DNA of 64,000 nucleotides, from positions 124,001-188,000 of the forward strand of contig CAKSDI010000004.1 of the NCBI GenBank assembly GCA_934445035.1, in the 5' to 3' direction. Source of the DNA: an uncultured Eubacteriales bacterium. Lineage in GTDB: Bacteria; Bacillota; Clostridia; Oscillospirales; Acutalibacteraceae. Under the pieces are notes generated by a model that did not search any database, was not told the origin of the DNA, and saw only the letters and a program-made list of their open reading frames with translations. Below, piece after piece: positions 9,835-17,469 of this stretch. Both the position numbers and the translations under genes were made by a program. The number at the start of each line of letters is the position of its first letter. The first letter of the stretch is position 1.

Positions 9835-11547
9835 ATGTCTGAAAAAGAAATGAATATGCCTTTATCTCATCTTCCGAGCGACAGGTTTAACGATTATAAT
9901 TTAGGCGAGTTCGGCGTGCCTACTATGATGACCACAGCCGACCAGGGAGTTAAGCTTATCTCCCTTGCAAACAGATTTGATAAGCCCTCCTGGGCAAGAT
10001 TTATGATGCTTCTGCGCCACACCATTATAAAGGACAGAAGAGTATTCTTTGTAAACGGCGTTCCGAGAACAGCCAGCATTAACTGGATAAGAGATCATGT
10101 TCACGAAATGAAAGCCTATAAGCACTGGGAATATGATATAAAAAGCTACATAGATTTTATGATCGAAAATCAGGCTGAAGAGGGATTCTTCTATGAGATT
10201 ACCGTTGTTCACGATAACGGCCACGCACATATGGTGGATCCTCCGCTTGTAAAACCGCTTGACGATAATGTTACATTAGTAAGAATTGAGCTTGAAGCAG
10301 ATGTTGAGTACCTCGTAGTAGAGGGCGCTACCCAGATAGTTAAAGCTACGGGCGACGACGAGTGGGGTAAGAAAGTTCTTCCCGCACTTGAAAAAGCTAT
10401 CAATTATATGACCTCATCTCCTAAGCGCTGGGATAAAGAACACGGCCTTGTAAAGCGCCCGTTCACTATGGACAGCTGGGACTTTGTTTACGGTCAGGGC
10501 GGAGGCGACCGCAGAATTTATGATGATACTCCGATGTCCGTTATGCACGGAGATAACAGCGGTGTTTATCAGGCAATGAATCAGATAGCCTGGCTCAACC
10601 GCCGTTACGGCAACGAGGAAAAGGCTCTTGATTGGGAAAAGAGAGCTAAGACCTTAAAAGAGAACCTTGACAAGTATTGCTGGACAGGCGACTATTATAT
10701 GCACCAATTCCACTTAAATCATAACGGTGCTGAAGACGCCGACGAAACCAAGATACTCTCCCTTTCAAACGCTTACGATATGAACCGCCATATCGTAACT
10801 CAGGAGCAGGCAGATAAAATTATCGCCGAGTATCAGAGGAGAAAAGAAACATTCCCGGCTTTCGCGGAGTGGTACTGCATCAATCCTCCCTATACCAAGT
10901 TCAAGAGAAACCCGCAGGGCGAATATTGGAAAGTAAACGAATATGTAAACGGCGGAATTGCCACATTCGTTGCAGGCGAGCTTGCAAAAGCCGCATTTAC
11001 CTACGGTCACGAGGAGTACGGCTGGGATATCTTAAAGAGAGTTCGCAAAATATCCAATGAAAAACAGGGTATTTTCTTCCTCTATAATCCCGATACCGGC
11101 GACAATATGTCCGGCGGCCCCGACGGCTGGTGCGCTGCCGCTATATTAGACGCTATCGATTCCGGCCTTGCAGGTATTGTTGACGGCGATGTTTGCTACA
11201 ATATCCTTAAATTCTCGCCGCGCTGGGCTGTAACAGAGCTTGAAGAGACAAGATATATCACCGGTTACGAATGCTCAAAGAGCCTTGTTGAAACAAGATA
11301 TTGGAACACGGGAGATTCTATTTGCTACGAGCTTTTGTGCCCGTCAAAGAGAGTTGACTGCCATATTCTTTTACCGAAAGGAAAAGCCGCTAAACGCGTA
11401 ATTCTTGACGGTGAAGAAGTCAAATATGAAACAAGCAAGATAAACGACTCGGTTTATGTTGATTTCTCATTCGAGAAAGAGCATTTGCCGGTTATCCGCG
11501 ATAAGTGGAGCAAGCTTAAAGTTCATTCTATAAAGATCGAATTTTAA
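9835..11547 (+). CDS. Six-hairpin ((alpha/alpha)6 barrel) glycoside hydrolase-like protein
   Basis: The 570-residue cytoplasmic protein has no signal peptide. Its middle (about residues 60-470) carries features of (alpha/alpha)6-barrel glycosidases: NWIRDHVHEM, a DNVTLVRIEL segment, TMDSWDFVYGQ, a GVYQAMNQIAWLNRRYGNEEKA helix pair, and GGPDGWCAAAILDAI. A small beta domain closes the C-terminus. Acidic catalytic residues probably lie in the WIRDH and MDSWDF motifs, by analogy with GH63/GH78-like enzymes; this is inference. RBS AGAAAGGA precedes ATG by 9 bases. It follows the barrel protein by 35 bases and is followed by a hairpin at 11563, so the two form a short operon for intracellular breakdown of an oligosaccharide. 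Confidence 0.65.
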   Translation: MSEKEMNMPLSHLPSDRFNDYNLGEFGVPTMMTTADQGVKLISLANRFDKPSWARFMMLLRHTIIKDRRVFFVNGVPRTASINWIRDHVHEMKAYKHWEYDIKSYIDFMIENQAEEGFFYEITVVHDNGHAHMVDPPLVKPLDDNVTLVRIELEADVEYLVVEGATQIVKATGDDEWGKKVLPALEKAINYMTSSPKRWDKEHGLVKRPFTMDSWDFVYGQGGGDRRIYDDTPMSVMHGDNSGVYQAMNQIAWLNRRYGNEEKALDWEKRAKTLKENLDKYCWTGDYYMHQFHLNHNGAEDADETKILSLSNAYDMNRHIVTQEQADKIIAEYQRRKETFPAFAEWYCINPPYTKFKRNPQGEYWKVNEYVNGGIATFVAGELAKAAFTYGHEEYGWDILKRVRKISNEKQGIFFLYNPDTGDNMSGGPDGWCAAAILDAIDSGLAGIVDGDVCYNILKFSPRWAVTELEETRYITGYECSKSLVETRYWNTGDSICYELLCPSKRVDCHILLPKGKAAKRVILDGEEVKYETSKINDSVYVDFSFEKEHLPVIRDKWSKLKVHSIKIEF

Positions 11548-11562
11548 TTCATAATAATAAAA

Positions 11563-11588
11563 AAGCGGCGGAATATTTTCCGTCGCTT
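11563..11588 (+). terminator. Terminator-like hairpin
   Basis: AAGCGGCGGAA pairs with TTCCGTCGCTT around a TATT loop (11 bp, one G-T wobble). Only a short, mixed T stretch follows, so termination may be partial, with read-through into the HD-domain gene. Confidence 0.5.
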
Positions 11589-11616
11589 CTGCATTTGACA
11601 AAAAGGAGAATTAAAA

Positions 11617-12201
11617 ATGAGGAAAAGCAATTTAACCGGAGAAGAAGCTTTCGCACTTCTTAAAAAGTATAATAAAGAGCCGTTTCATATAAGGCACGCG
11701 CTCACGGTTGAGGGAGTTATGAAATACTATGCCGAAACTTTGGGTTACGGCGATGAGGCGGAGTATTGGTCGATAGTAGGTCTGCTCCACGATATAGATT
11801 TTGAGCTTTATCCCGATCAGCACTGCAAAAAAGCGCCTGAGCTTTTAAGAGAGGGCGGAGCAGGAGAGGATATGATATATTCGATATGCTCCCACGGTTA
11901 TGGTATATGCGTAGATATTAAGCCTGAGCACGAAATGGAAAAGGTTTTATTCGCAGCCGACGAGCTTACAGGTCTTATATGGTCCGCCGCGCTTATGAGA
12001 CCGAGTAAATCGGTAAGCGATATGGAGGTTTCGAGCCTTAAAAAGAAATTCAAGGATAAGAAGTTTGCCGCAGGATGCTCAAGAGATGTTATAAAACAGG
12101 GGGCTGAAATGCTCGGCTGGGAATTAAATCAGCTTTTTGAGCAGACGATTCTTGCAATGCGCTCCTGTGAAAAAGAGATTAACGAATTTATGGGTGAATA
12201 A
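11617..12201 (+). CDS. HD-domain hydrolase
   Basis: This is a 194-residue soluble protein with an HD metal-dependent phosphohydrolase core: an early His in FHIRHALTVE (about residue 25), the HD pair in LLHDIDFELYP (about residues 54-55), and a later ICSHGYG plus AADELTGLI. This pattern matches the small HDIG-related proteins common in Clostridia, often annotated as hydrolases or 2',3'-phosphodiesterase-like, with no fixed substrate. A strong RBS (AAAAGGAG) precedes the ATG. It ends against a bidirectional terminator shared with secF on the other strand. The substrate is unknown; a nucleotide is the usual guess for the family. Confidence 0.75.
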   Translation: MRKSNLTGEEAFALLKKYNKEPFHIRHALTVEGVMKYYAETLGYGDEAEYWSIVGLLHDIDFELYPDQHCKKAPELLREGGAGEDMIYSICSHGYGICVDIKPEHEMEKVLFAADELTGLIWSAALMRPSKSVSDMEVSSLKKKFKDKKFAAGCSRDVIKQGAEMLGWELNQLFEQTILAMRSCEKEINEFMGE

Positions 12202-12211
12202 ATTTATACAA

Positions 12212-12252
12212 CAAAAAAACTAAGCTGTAAAGTTTACAGCTTAGTTTTTTGT
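12212..12252. terminator. Bidirectional terminator between HD-domain gene and secF
   Basis: A near-perfect stem pairs AAAAAACTAAGCTGTAA with TTACAGCTTAGTTTTTT around AGT. It has A-tracts on one side and T-tracts on the other, so it can stop transcription from both converging genes. Confidence 0.88.
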
Positions 12253-12264
12253 TTTTTAAAATTC

Positions 12265-13194
12265 TTATTTTGCTTCCTTTAAAGCTTTGCGCTCTTTGTA
12301 TTTTACCCAAACAGGGCCTGATATAAAGAGTGAGGAAACGCAACCGGACAGAAGACCGAAAGCCATAGGAATTGCGAATGATCTTAAGGAAGTGAGTCCG
12401 CAGAATTCGGAAACTGCTACTATCGTAAGCACTGCGCAAACAGTTGTCAAAGTGGTTACGATGTTTCTCTTAAGTACTTCTTTAATAGTCTGGTCCATAT
12501 TTTCTCCGACCGGAAGATCGGGGTTCGTTTTCTTCTTTTCGCGTACGCGGTCGTAAATAACGATCGTGTCGTTAAGCGAATAACCTAGAATGGTCAAAAC
12601 AACCGCGATATAGTTCGAATCTATAGGAAGTCTGAACATAACGCAGGCAAAGAAGCTTACTAGCAGGTCGAATATAAGCGCAATAAATGCGGTGAGCGCG
12701 GCGCTTACACCGCCGATCTTCTTAAATCTCAATGCCACATAAATTGTAACAAGTACAGCAGTTAAAGCTATCGTTACAAAGCTCTTTACCATAAAGTTGC
12801 CTGCAACAGAGGGACTTACGGCTGTTGAATCGTAAAGCTCAACAGAGTTTGAGGAATACTTCTCGGTAACCGCTTTGTTAAGCGCTGCCTGAGTTTCGTT
12901 ATCAAGCGCGTTTTTACCCGAAAGGGTGATAACTATTGTTTTGGTATCGCCGGAAAGCGATTCGTTTTTGCTTATAGAGAAATCTTTCTTTATAGTGTCC
13001 TTAACGGTCTTTTCAAAATCAGATTCCTTTAAATCGCCCTTATAGGAGTAGGATATTCTTGTACCGCCGCTGAAGTTGATATCAAGCTTAGGTCCGAATA
13101 TTGCTGTGAATATGATTCCTACTGCAAAAAATACGGCATAGATAATAAGAATAGTTTTGAAAGCTTTTTTTGTGTTTATAGTATTTTTAGCCAT
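12265..13194 (-). CDS. secF: Protein translocase subunit SecF
   Basis: The 309-residue membrane protein has the SecF layout: an N-terminal helix (residues ~11-30), the FSGGTRISYSYKG opening of the periplasmic domain, an external P1-like domain to ~130, and five further helices. The conserved ALTAFIALIFDLLVSF and LTILGYSLNDTIVIYDRVRE motifs are present, the latter diagnostic of SecF. With SecD it forms the accessory complex that uses proton motive force to pull secreted proteins outward after SecYEG/SecA. RBS GGAGGT sits 7 bases before ATG, inside the end of secD; the genes overlap by 8 bases and are translationally coupled. Many Firmicutes fuse SecD and SecF; here they are separate. Confidence 0.95.
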   Translation of the reverse strand: MAKNTINTKKAFKTILIIYAVFFAVGIIFTAIFGPKLDINFSGGTRISYSYKGDLKESDFEKTVKDTIKKDFSISKNESLSGDTKTIVITLSGKNALDNETQAALNKAVTEKYSSNSVELYDSTAVSPSVAGNFMVKSFVTIALTAVLVTIYVALRFKKIGGVSAALTAFIALIFDLLVSFFACVMFRLPIDSNYIAVVLTILGYSLNDTIVIYDRVREKKKTNPDLPVGENMDQTIKEVLKRNIVTTLTTVCAVLTIVAVSEFCGLTSLRSFAIPMAFGLLSGCVSSLFISGPVWVKYKERKALKEAK

Positions 13195-14569
13195 TTTTCT
13201 TACCTCCGTAAAGAGCAGGTTTTCTCAGGAATTTAAACTGAGAAATGCTTTTAAGCATATATTTGGAGGCGAGAACGCCCATTATGAGGTTGAATATAAC
13301 GCCTATCAAAAGTGTGTAACCGAAAGAATAAATCGAGCCTGTGATAGAAGTTCCGAAGAGTGACATTATAGGCGAGAATATTTTTGCAAGGAAGCTGCTC
13401 GGAGTACCGAAAGCGCCCATAAGAACTATGGCGACTATAACTATCGTTACATTTCCGTCCAGCACAGCGCTCCAGCTGTTTTTGTAACCCGCGTCAATAG
13501 CGCCGTCAATAGTTTTGCCTTTTTTAAACTCATCTCTGATTCTCTCCGCCGCGATAACATTACAGTCAACGCCGACGCCTATCGAAAGGATAATACCCGC
13601 AATTCCGGGTATCGTGAGAGTAAAGCTTGATGCACTGGGGAAGAATCCAGAAATGCAGGCGATAGATCCTGCAAGCTGGCCTAAAAGCGCGATCGAAGCA
13701 ACAACGCCGTTTAACCTGTAAAGCACGATCATTATAATGCATACTATCGCGAAAGCTATCGCTCCTGCTATAACCATAACATTGAGCGCATTAGATCCGA
13801 GAGTAGGAGATACCACCTGAATCTTACTGTTGTCCGCTGTAAGCGCAAAGGGAAGTGAACCTGCATTTATTTTATTAGCGAGGTCCTGCGCCGCGTCCTG
13901 AGTGAAGCCGCCCTTGATCATAGCGCTGCCGCCTGTGATAGGCTCACTGCAGGAGGCTGTCGAAATATTCGTTTCATCCATATAGATCGAAATATTCGTT
14001 CCCGAAGAAGCCGCCTGAGTGGTAGCAGAGGCAAATGCGGATTTACCTTTATCGTTAAGCTTTAAGGATACATAGTGGCCGTTTTGCGTGTCATACATAG
14101 CTGTTGCGTTCTTGACCACATCGCCTGTCATAAAAGCTTCGCCCGAATTATCGTTTCCGAGATAGAATGAAAGCTTAGCCGAAGCCTGCAGCTCCTCTAT
14201 CGCCGCCTGCGCGTCAAAATTGCTCTCATTTGCCGCCCAGGGGAAACGCACGATTATCTGATGAGAGGTATTATCGGGATAAACCTCATAGTCGGTTATG
14301 TTTTTGTCAACAAGTCTTGTTTCAAGAATTGTTTTTGCGGAAGCCATATCCTCGGCGGTTATCTTAACGCCTTCTTTATCGGGCTTGAAAACGGCTTCAA
14401 CGCCGCCTCTTATATCAATACCCCAGCGGATATCGCTTGCTCCTTTGATGTAGATCTTGCGCGTATCGCCGTAGTAATCGCTTATTCCGAAGAAAGCAGT
14501 GTATGTAAGCAGTGCTATAAGTCCGAAAATAATAAAGAATACCGGCTTGCGAACTCTTTTTGATTTCAT
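13187..14569 (-). CDS. secD: Protein translocase subunit SecD
   Basis: The protein is 460 residues from the second ATG. The first possible ATG (14575) directly abuts GGAGG, so the start 6 bases further in is better spaced. It has an N-terminal helix (~13-30), the GIDIRGGVEAVFKP motif that starts the large extracytoplasmic domain, a P4-like region, and a C-terminal block of six helices with TIPGIAGIILSIGVGVDCNVIAAERIRDE, the SecD signature. It partners SecF, which overlaps its 3' end. A promoter with TTGACT and TATAAT (18-bp spacer) lies just upstream. The function in late protein export is well established for the family. Confidence 0.95.
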   Translation of the reverse strand: MKSKRVRKPVFFIIFGLIALLTYTAFFGISDYYGDTRKIYIKGASDIRWGIDIRGGVEAVFKPDKEGVKITAEDMASAKTILETRLVDKNITDYEVYPDNTSHQIIVRFPWAANESNFDAQAAIEELQASAKLSFYLGNDNSGEAFMTGDVVKNATAMYDTQNGHYVSLKLNDKGKSAFASATTQAASSGTNISIYMDETNISTASCSEPITGGSAMIKGGFTQDAAQDLANKINAGSLPFALTADNSKIQVVSPTLGSNALNVMVIAGAIAFAIVCIIMIVLYRLNGVVASIALLGQLAGSIACISGFFPSASSFTLTIPGIAGIILSIGVGVDCNVIAAERIRDEFKKGKTIDGAIDAGYKNSWSAVLDGNVTIVIVAIVLMGAFGTPSSFLAKIFSPIMSLFGTSITGSIYSFGYTLLIGVIFNLIMGVLASKYMLKSISQFKFLRKPALYGGKKNG

Positions 14570-14602
14570 CTTCATCCTCCGTTTTAATGAACTATAATAT
14601 AT

Positions 14603-14632
14603 ATTATATATTTAAACTATATTAAAAGTCAA
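14603..14632 (-). promoter_or_regulatory. Sigma-A-type promoter of secDF
   Basis: On the minus strand TTGACT is followed after 18 bases by TATAAT, ending about 30 bases before the secD start. The -35 box directly abuts the stop codon of the aminotransferase gene, so secDF can be transcribed on its own. Confidence 0.65.
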
Positions 14633-15910
14633 TCAATTTTCTCTTAAAAGCTTTTCAAGCACCGCATATCTTACTGCCGTGCAGAGAAGTTCTGAAGCGA
14701 CCTTTATCTCTTCCGCGCTCGGATAAGAGGGAGCTATTCTTAAATTCGAATCGTCGGGATCAAGCCCGTAAGGGTAAGCGGCTCCTGCAGGAGTGAGGAT
14801 AAGGCCTGCGTTTGCGCAGAGCTCTTCGGTGCGCTTGGCGCAGCCGTTCTCAACATAAAGGCTTATAAAATATCCGCCCTTAGGCTTGCTCCATTTTGCA
14901 GTTCCCGTGGGTGCAAGATATGTATCGAAAGCTTCAAGCACCGTTTCGAATTTCGGCCTTATTATATCGGCGTGCTTTTTCATATGGTTTAAAAGCGCGT
15001 CTTTCGATTTAAACATTCTTGCGTGGCGGAGCTGATTTAATTTATCGGGCCCTATTGTCTGATATTTCATTCTGCTCTTTAAGATAGAAACATTATTCGG
15101 GCTTCCTGCTTCCATTGCAACGCCTGCTCCGGGGAAAGTGATCTTTGAAGTGGAGGCGAAGATTATCGGAAGATCGGGATTGCCCGCTTTTACGCATTCG
15201 TCATAGATATTTAAAAGCTCATCGTGATCCTCGTAAAGATCGTGCACGGCATACGCATTATCCCAGAAAATTCTGAAATCGCTTGCCGCCGGCTTTAATC
15301 TTGCAAATCTGCGGACGACCTCGTCGCTGTATGTAATTCCGCCGGGGTTTGAATATTTAGGAACGCACCATATACCCTTTACCTTAGGATCGAGAACAAG
15401 TCTTTCAACCTCGTCCATATCAGGGCCGTCTTCATTCATTGTAACGGGTACAAGCTCAAAGCCGAAATACTCGGTTATGGCGAAGTGGCGGTCATATCCC
15501 GGAGAGGGGCATAAGAACTTAAGCTCTCCCTGCTTGCACCAGGGCTCGCCGCCGAGGCCGTGAGTCATTGCCTGGGCAATGGTGTCGAACATCATATTAA
15601 GCGAGGAGTTTCCTCCCACTATTATCTGATCGGGCAAAAGCCCTAAAATCTGCGCAAAGAGAACTTTAAGCTCTCTTAACCCGTCAAGTCCGCCGTAATT
15701 TCGGCAGTCGATACCGTCAATATTTTTAAATCCCGTTTCATTTCCCACAAGGTCGAACATATCGACGCTGAGGTCCATATTCTCCGCACCCGGTTTTCCT
15801 CTCGACATATCGAGCGAAAGGGATTTTGATCTGAAAGATTCATAGAGAGCTTTAACGCTTTTAAATTCGCTTTCAAGCTCGCTTCGGCTCATTTCTTTGT
15901 ATAAAGCCAT
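14633..15910 (-). CDS. Aspartate/aromatic-type aminotransferase, PLP-dependent (class I, MocR-like subgroup)
   Basis: The protein is 425 residues from ATG 15910; an ATG four codons earlier (15922) abuts the GAGAGG ribosome site, so the inner start is preferred. It matches the clostridial and actinobacterial aspartate aminotransferase subgroup: the RGKPGAENMDLS opening, YGGLDGLRELK, GGNSSLNMMFD, CPSPGYDRHF, the PLP-binding lysine in STSKITFPGAG, and a closing NLRIAPSYPS substrate-carboxylate motif with its Arg. It exchanges amino groups between aspartate (or another amino acid) and 2-oxoglutarate in the cytoplasm. A promoter (TTGAAT-N17-TATATT) lies just upstream; it is divergent from cysK, another amino-acid gene. 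The exact amino donor cannot be told from sequence. Confidence 0.85.
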   Translation of the reverse strand: MALYKEMSRSELESEFKSVKALYESFRSKSLSLDMSRGKPGAENMDLSVDMFDLVGNETGFKNIDGIDCRNYGGLDGLRELKVLFAQILGLLPDQIIVGGNSSLNMMFDTIAQAMTHGLGGEPWCKQGELKFLCPSPGYDRHFAITEYFGFELVPVTMNEDGPDMDEVERLVLDPKVKGIWCVPKYSNPGGITYSDEVVRRFARLKPAASDFRIFWDNAYAVHDLYEDHDELLNIYDECVKAGNPDLPIIFASTSKITFPGAGVAMEAGSPNNVSILKSRMKYQTIGPDKLNQLRHARMFKSKDALLNHMKKHADIIRPKFETVLEAFDTYLAPTGTAKWSKPKGGYFISLYVENGCAKRTEELCANAGLILTPAGAAYPYGLDPDDSNLRIAPSYPSAEEIKVASELLCTAVRYAVLEKLLREN

Positions 15911-15935
15911 ACTAAAACACATCCTCTCATAATAT

Positions 15936-15964
15936 AATATACTACAAATTTCCCCTTAATTCAA
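15936..15964 (-). promoter_or_regulatory. Sigma-A-type promoter of the aminotransferase gene
   Basis: On the minus strand TTGAAT, 17 bases, then TATATT, about 25 bases before the chosen ATG. It is back to back with the cysK promoter; the two -35 boxes lie about 30 bases apart. Confidence 0.6.
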
Positions 15965-15993
15965 GAGCCGCGAAATTTTTATATAAAAAATAC

Positions 15994-16022
15994 TTGACAA
16001 ATTGTGTTGCAAGTGTTATCAT
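15994..16022 (+). promoter_or_regulatory. Sigma-A-type promoter of cysK
   Basis: A perfect TTGACA at 15994, a 17-base spacer and TATCAT at 16017. Transcription would start near 16029, giving a ~110-base leader that contains the small ORF at 16064. Confidence 0.75.
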
Positions 16023-16063
16023 AAAGCATATCAAATCGATAGGTAATTAAAGAAGGTAATTTT

Positions 16064-16090
16064 ATGTACGTATTGGATAAGCGATGTTGA
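16064..16090 (+). CDS. Candidate cysK leader peptide, MYVLDKRC
   Basis: An eight-codon ORF lies in the cysK leader, ending in a Cys codon (TGT) immediately before TGA. It has a strong ribosome site: AGAAGG lies 7 bases before the ATG, at least as good as that of cysK. It ends 48 bases before cysK, with no clear terminator hairpin in between. A Cys-ending leader directly upstream of cysteine synthase suggests translation-linked sensing of Cys-tRNA, by analogy with amino-acid leader peptides. This is inference; a chance mini-ORF cannot be excluded. Confidence 0.5.
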   Translation: MYVLDKRC

Positions 16091-16138
16091 TTTTTCTTTT
16101 AAATTAAAACTATTATTTATTAAAAGGAGAAAATCACA

Positions 16139-17071
16139 ATGAAAGTTTATGAAAAAATCACCGATATTATAGGAAAAACACCTCTTTTAAAGCTTACAAA
16201 TTATATTAATGAAAATGAGCTCACTGCTGATATCTATGCTAAGCTTGAGCTTTTCAATCCCGCCGGCAGCGTTAAGGACAGGGTAGCCAAGGCTATGATA
16301 GACGACGCCGAGGCAAAAGGCCTCCTTAAAAAAGGTTCGGTTATAATCGAGCCTACGAGCGGAAACACAGGTATAGGCCTTGCGTCGGTTGCGGCGTCAA
16401 GAGGATATAAAATAATTCTCACAATGCCTGAAACGATGAGCGTTGAGAGAAGAAACCTTTTAAAGGCTTACGGTGCCGAGCTTGTTCTTACAGACGGCGC
16501 TAAAGGAATGAAAGGCGCTATTGCAAAAGCCGAAGAGCTTGCAAAGCAAACTCCCGGCAGCTTTATCCCCGGTCAGTTTGTTAACCCTGCAAACCCTGCT
16601 ATCCACAGAGCTACCACAGGTCCCGAGATCTGGGAAGATACAGACGGAAAAGTAGATATTTTTGTCGCAGGCGTAGGAACAGGCGGAACTGTTTCTGGCG
16701 TCGGCGAGTACTTAAAGAGCAAAAACCCGAATGTAAAAGTCGTTGCCGTTGAGCCGGCAGGCTCGCCCGTGCTTTCAAAGGGCGTTTCGGGTCCGCATAA
16801 AATTCAGGGTATAGGCGCAGGATTTGTTCCCGATACTCTTGACACCGAGGTCTATGACGAGATCATAACCGTTGAAAATGAAGACGCCTTCAAGACAGGA
16901 AAAACTCTTGCACGCAAAGAGGGAGTCTTGGTCGGAATTTCATCGGGCGCCGCGGTTTATGCCGCAACGGTGCTTGCAAAAAGACCTGAAAACAAGGGTA
17001 AGGTTATTGTAGCGCTTCTTCCCGATACAGGCGAGCGTTATTTATCCACACCTATGTTTGCCGAAGATTAA
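16139..17071 (+). CDS. cysK: Cysteine synthase (O-acetylserine sulfhydrylase)
   Basis: The 310-residue, PLP-dependent enzyme makes cysteine from O-acetylserine and sulfide in the cytoplasm. The PLP lysine lies in NPAGSVKDRVAKAM (about residue 44), followed by the substrate loop PTSGNTGIGLA and the phosphate-binding GVGTGGTVSGVG loop (about residues 178-189). The C-terminal VGISSGAAVYAA segment also fits CysK. Length is normal for the family. RBS AAAAGGAG stands 8 bases before ATG. The gene is transcribed alone between its own promoter at 15994 and the terminator at 17081, and it is preceded by the Cys-ending leader ORF. Confidence 0.95.
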   Translation: MKVYEKITDIIGKTPLLKLTNYINENELTADIYAKLELFNPAGSVKDRVAKAMIDDAEAKGLLKKGSVIIEPTSGNTGIGLASVAASRGYKIILTMPETMSVERRNLLKAYGAELVLTDGAKGMKGAIAKAEELAKQTPGSFIPGQFVNPANPAIHRATTGPEIWEDTDGKVDIFVAGVGTGGTVSGVGEYLKSKNPNVKVVAVEPAGSPVLSKGVSGPHKIQGIGAGFVPDTLDTEVYDEIITVENEDAFKTGKTLARKEGVLVGISSGAAVYAATVLAKRPENKGKVIVALLPDTGERYLSTPMFAED

Positions 17072-17078
17072 AAAAAGC

Positions 17079-17107
17079 TTGACCTTACGGAGGTTTTGTG
17101 GTATAAT
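17079..17107 (+). promoter_or_regulatory. Promoter of rpmG-secE-nusG, embedded in the cysK terminator
   Basis: TTGACC at 17079, a 17-base spacer and a perfect TATAAT at 17102. The -35 box and spacer overlap the left arm of the cysK terminator, and the -10 lies in its loop. Transcripts starting near 17114 would carry only the right arm and would not terminate. Confidence 0.75.
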
Positions 17108-17133
17108 CACATTACCTCTGTGAGGTCTTTTTT
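17081..17133 (+). terminator. Terminator of cysK (large-loop hairpin)
   Basis: GACCTTACGGAGGT pairs with ACCTCTGTGAGGTC (14 bp, two wobbles) across a 19-base loop, followed by TTTTTT. The loop holds the -10 box of the next operon. Confidence 0.75.
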
Positions 17134-17310
17134 ATTATAGAAAAGGCCGTTCAGGTGCGGATGCACTCTATATTGTATTGTGCTTTCCGTTTCGCGCTAA
17201 ATATAGCGGAGCGGTACGGTAAAGGGTTTATCCGTGATGAGGGAGGCGTTTACTTTTTCGGGATATCCGAAAAAAGCAAAAAATATTTCCGTAAAGCGGG
17301 AGGTGCCGTT
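17134..17310 (+). other. rpmG leader, about 180 bases without a convincing gene
   Basis: This is the 5' untranslated stretch of the rpmG operon. A frame in phase with rpmG is open from 17155 but has no ribosome site and no conserved content, whereas the L33 start at 17311 has a good one. Two small hairpins are visible: CGCTA-AATA-TAGCG near 17196 and TTTTTCGG-GATAT-CCGAAAAA near 17250. Confidence 0.4.
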
Positions 17311-17460
17311 ATGAGAGTAAAAGTAACACTCGCTTGCACAGAATGCAAGCAACGCAACTACAACACAATGAAAAACAAGAAAAACGATCCTGACAGACTT
17401 GAAATGAACAAGTACTGCAGGTTCTGCAGAAAGCACACCTTGCATAAGGAAACGAAGTAA
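17311..17460 (+). CDS. rpmG: 50S ribosomal protein L33
   Basis: The 49-residue protein starts at ATG 17311 with GGGAGGTG 5 bases before it. It carries two CxxC zinc-ribbon pairs (ACTEC near residue 9 and YCRFC near residue 36), which is the zinc-binding C+ form of L33, and the family phrases NYNTMKNKKNDPDRLE. It belongs to the large ribosomal subunit near the E site. It heads the L33-SecE-NusG-L11-L1 series, the standard bacterial order. Confidence 0.95.
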   Translation: MRVKVTLACTECKQRNYNTMKNKKNDPDRLEMNKYCRFCRKHTLHKETK

Positions 17461-17469
17461 GGAGGGCGA

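Noticed and set aside
17172..17181. ATTGTATTGT in the rpmG leader, complementary to part of the MITE end
   Set aside because: Only ten AT-rich bases match, with no second end and no TA boundary in the right place; most likely chance.
17155..17310. In-frame N-terminal extension of L33
   Set aside because: No ribosome site at 17155, atypical residues, and a perfect L33 start with GGGAGGTG at 17311.
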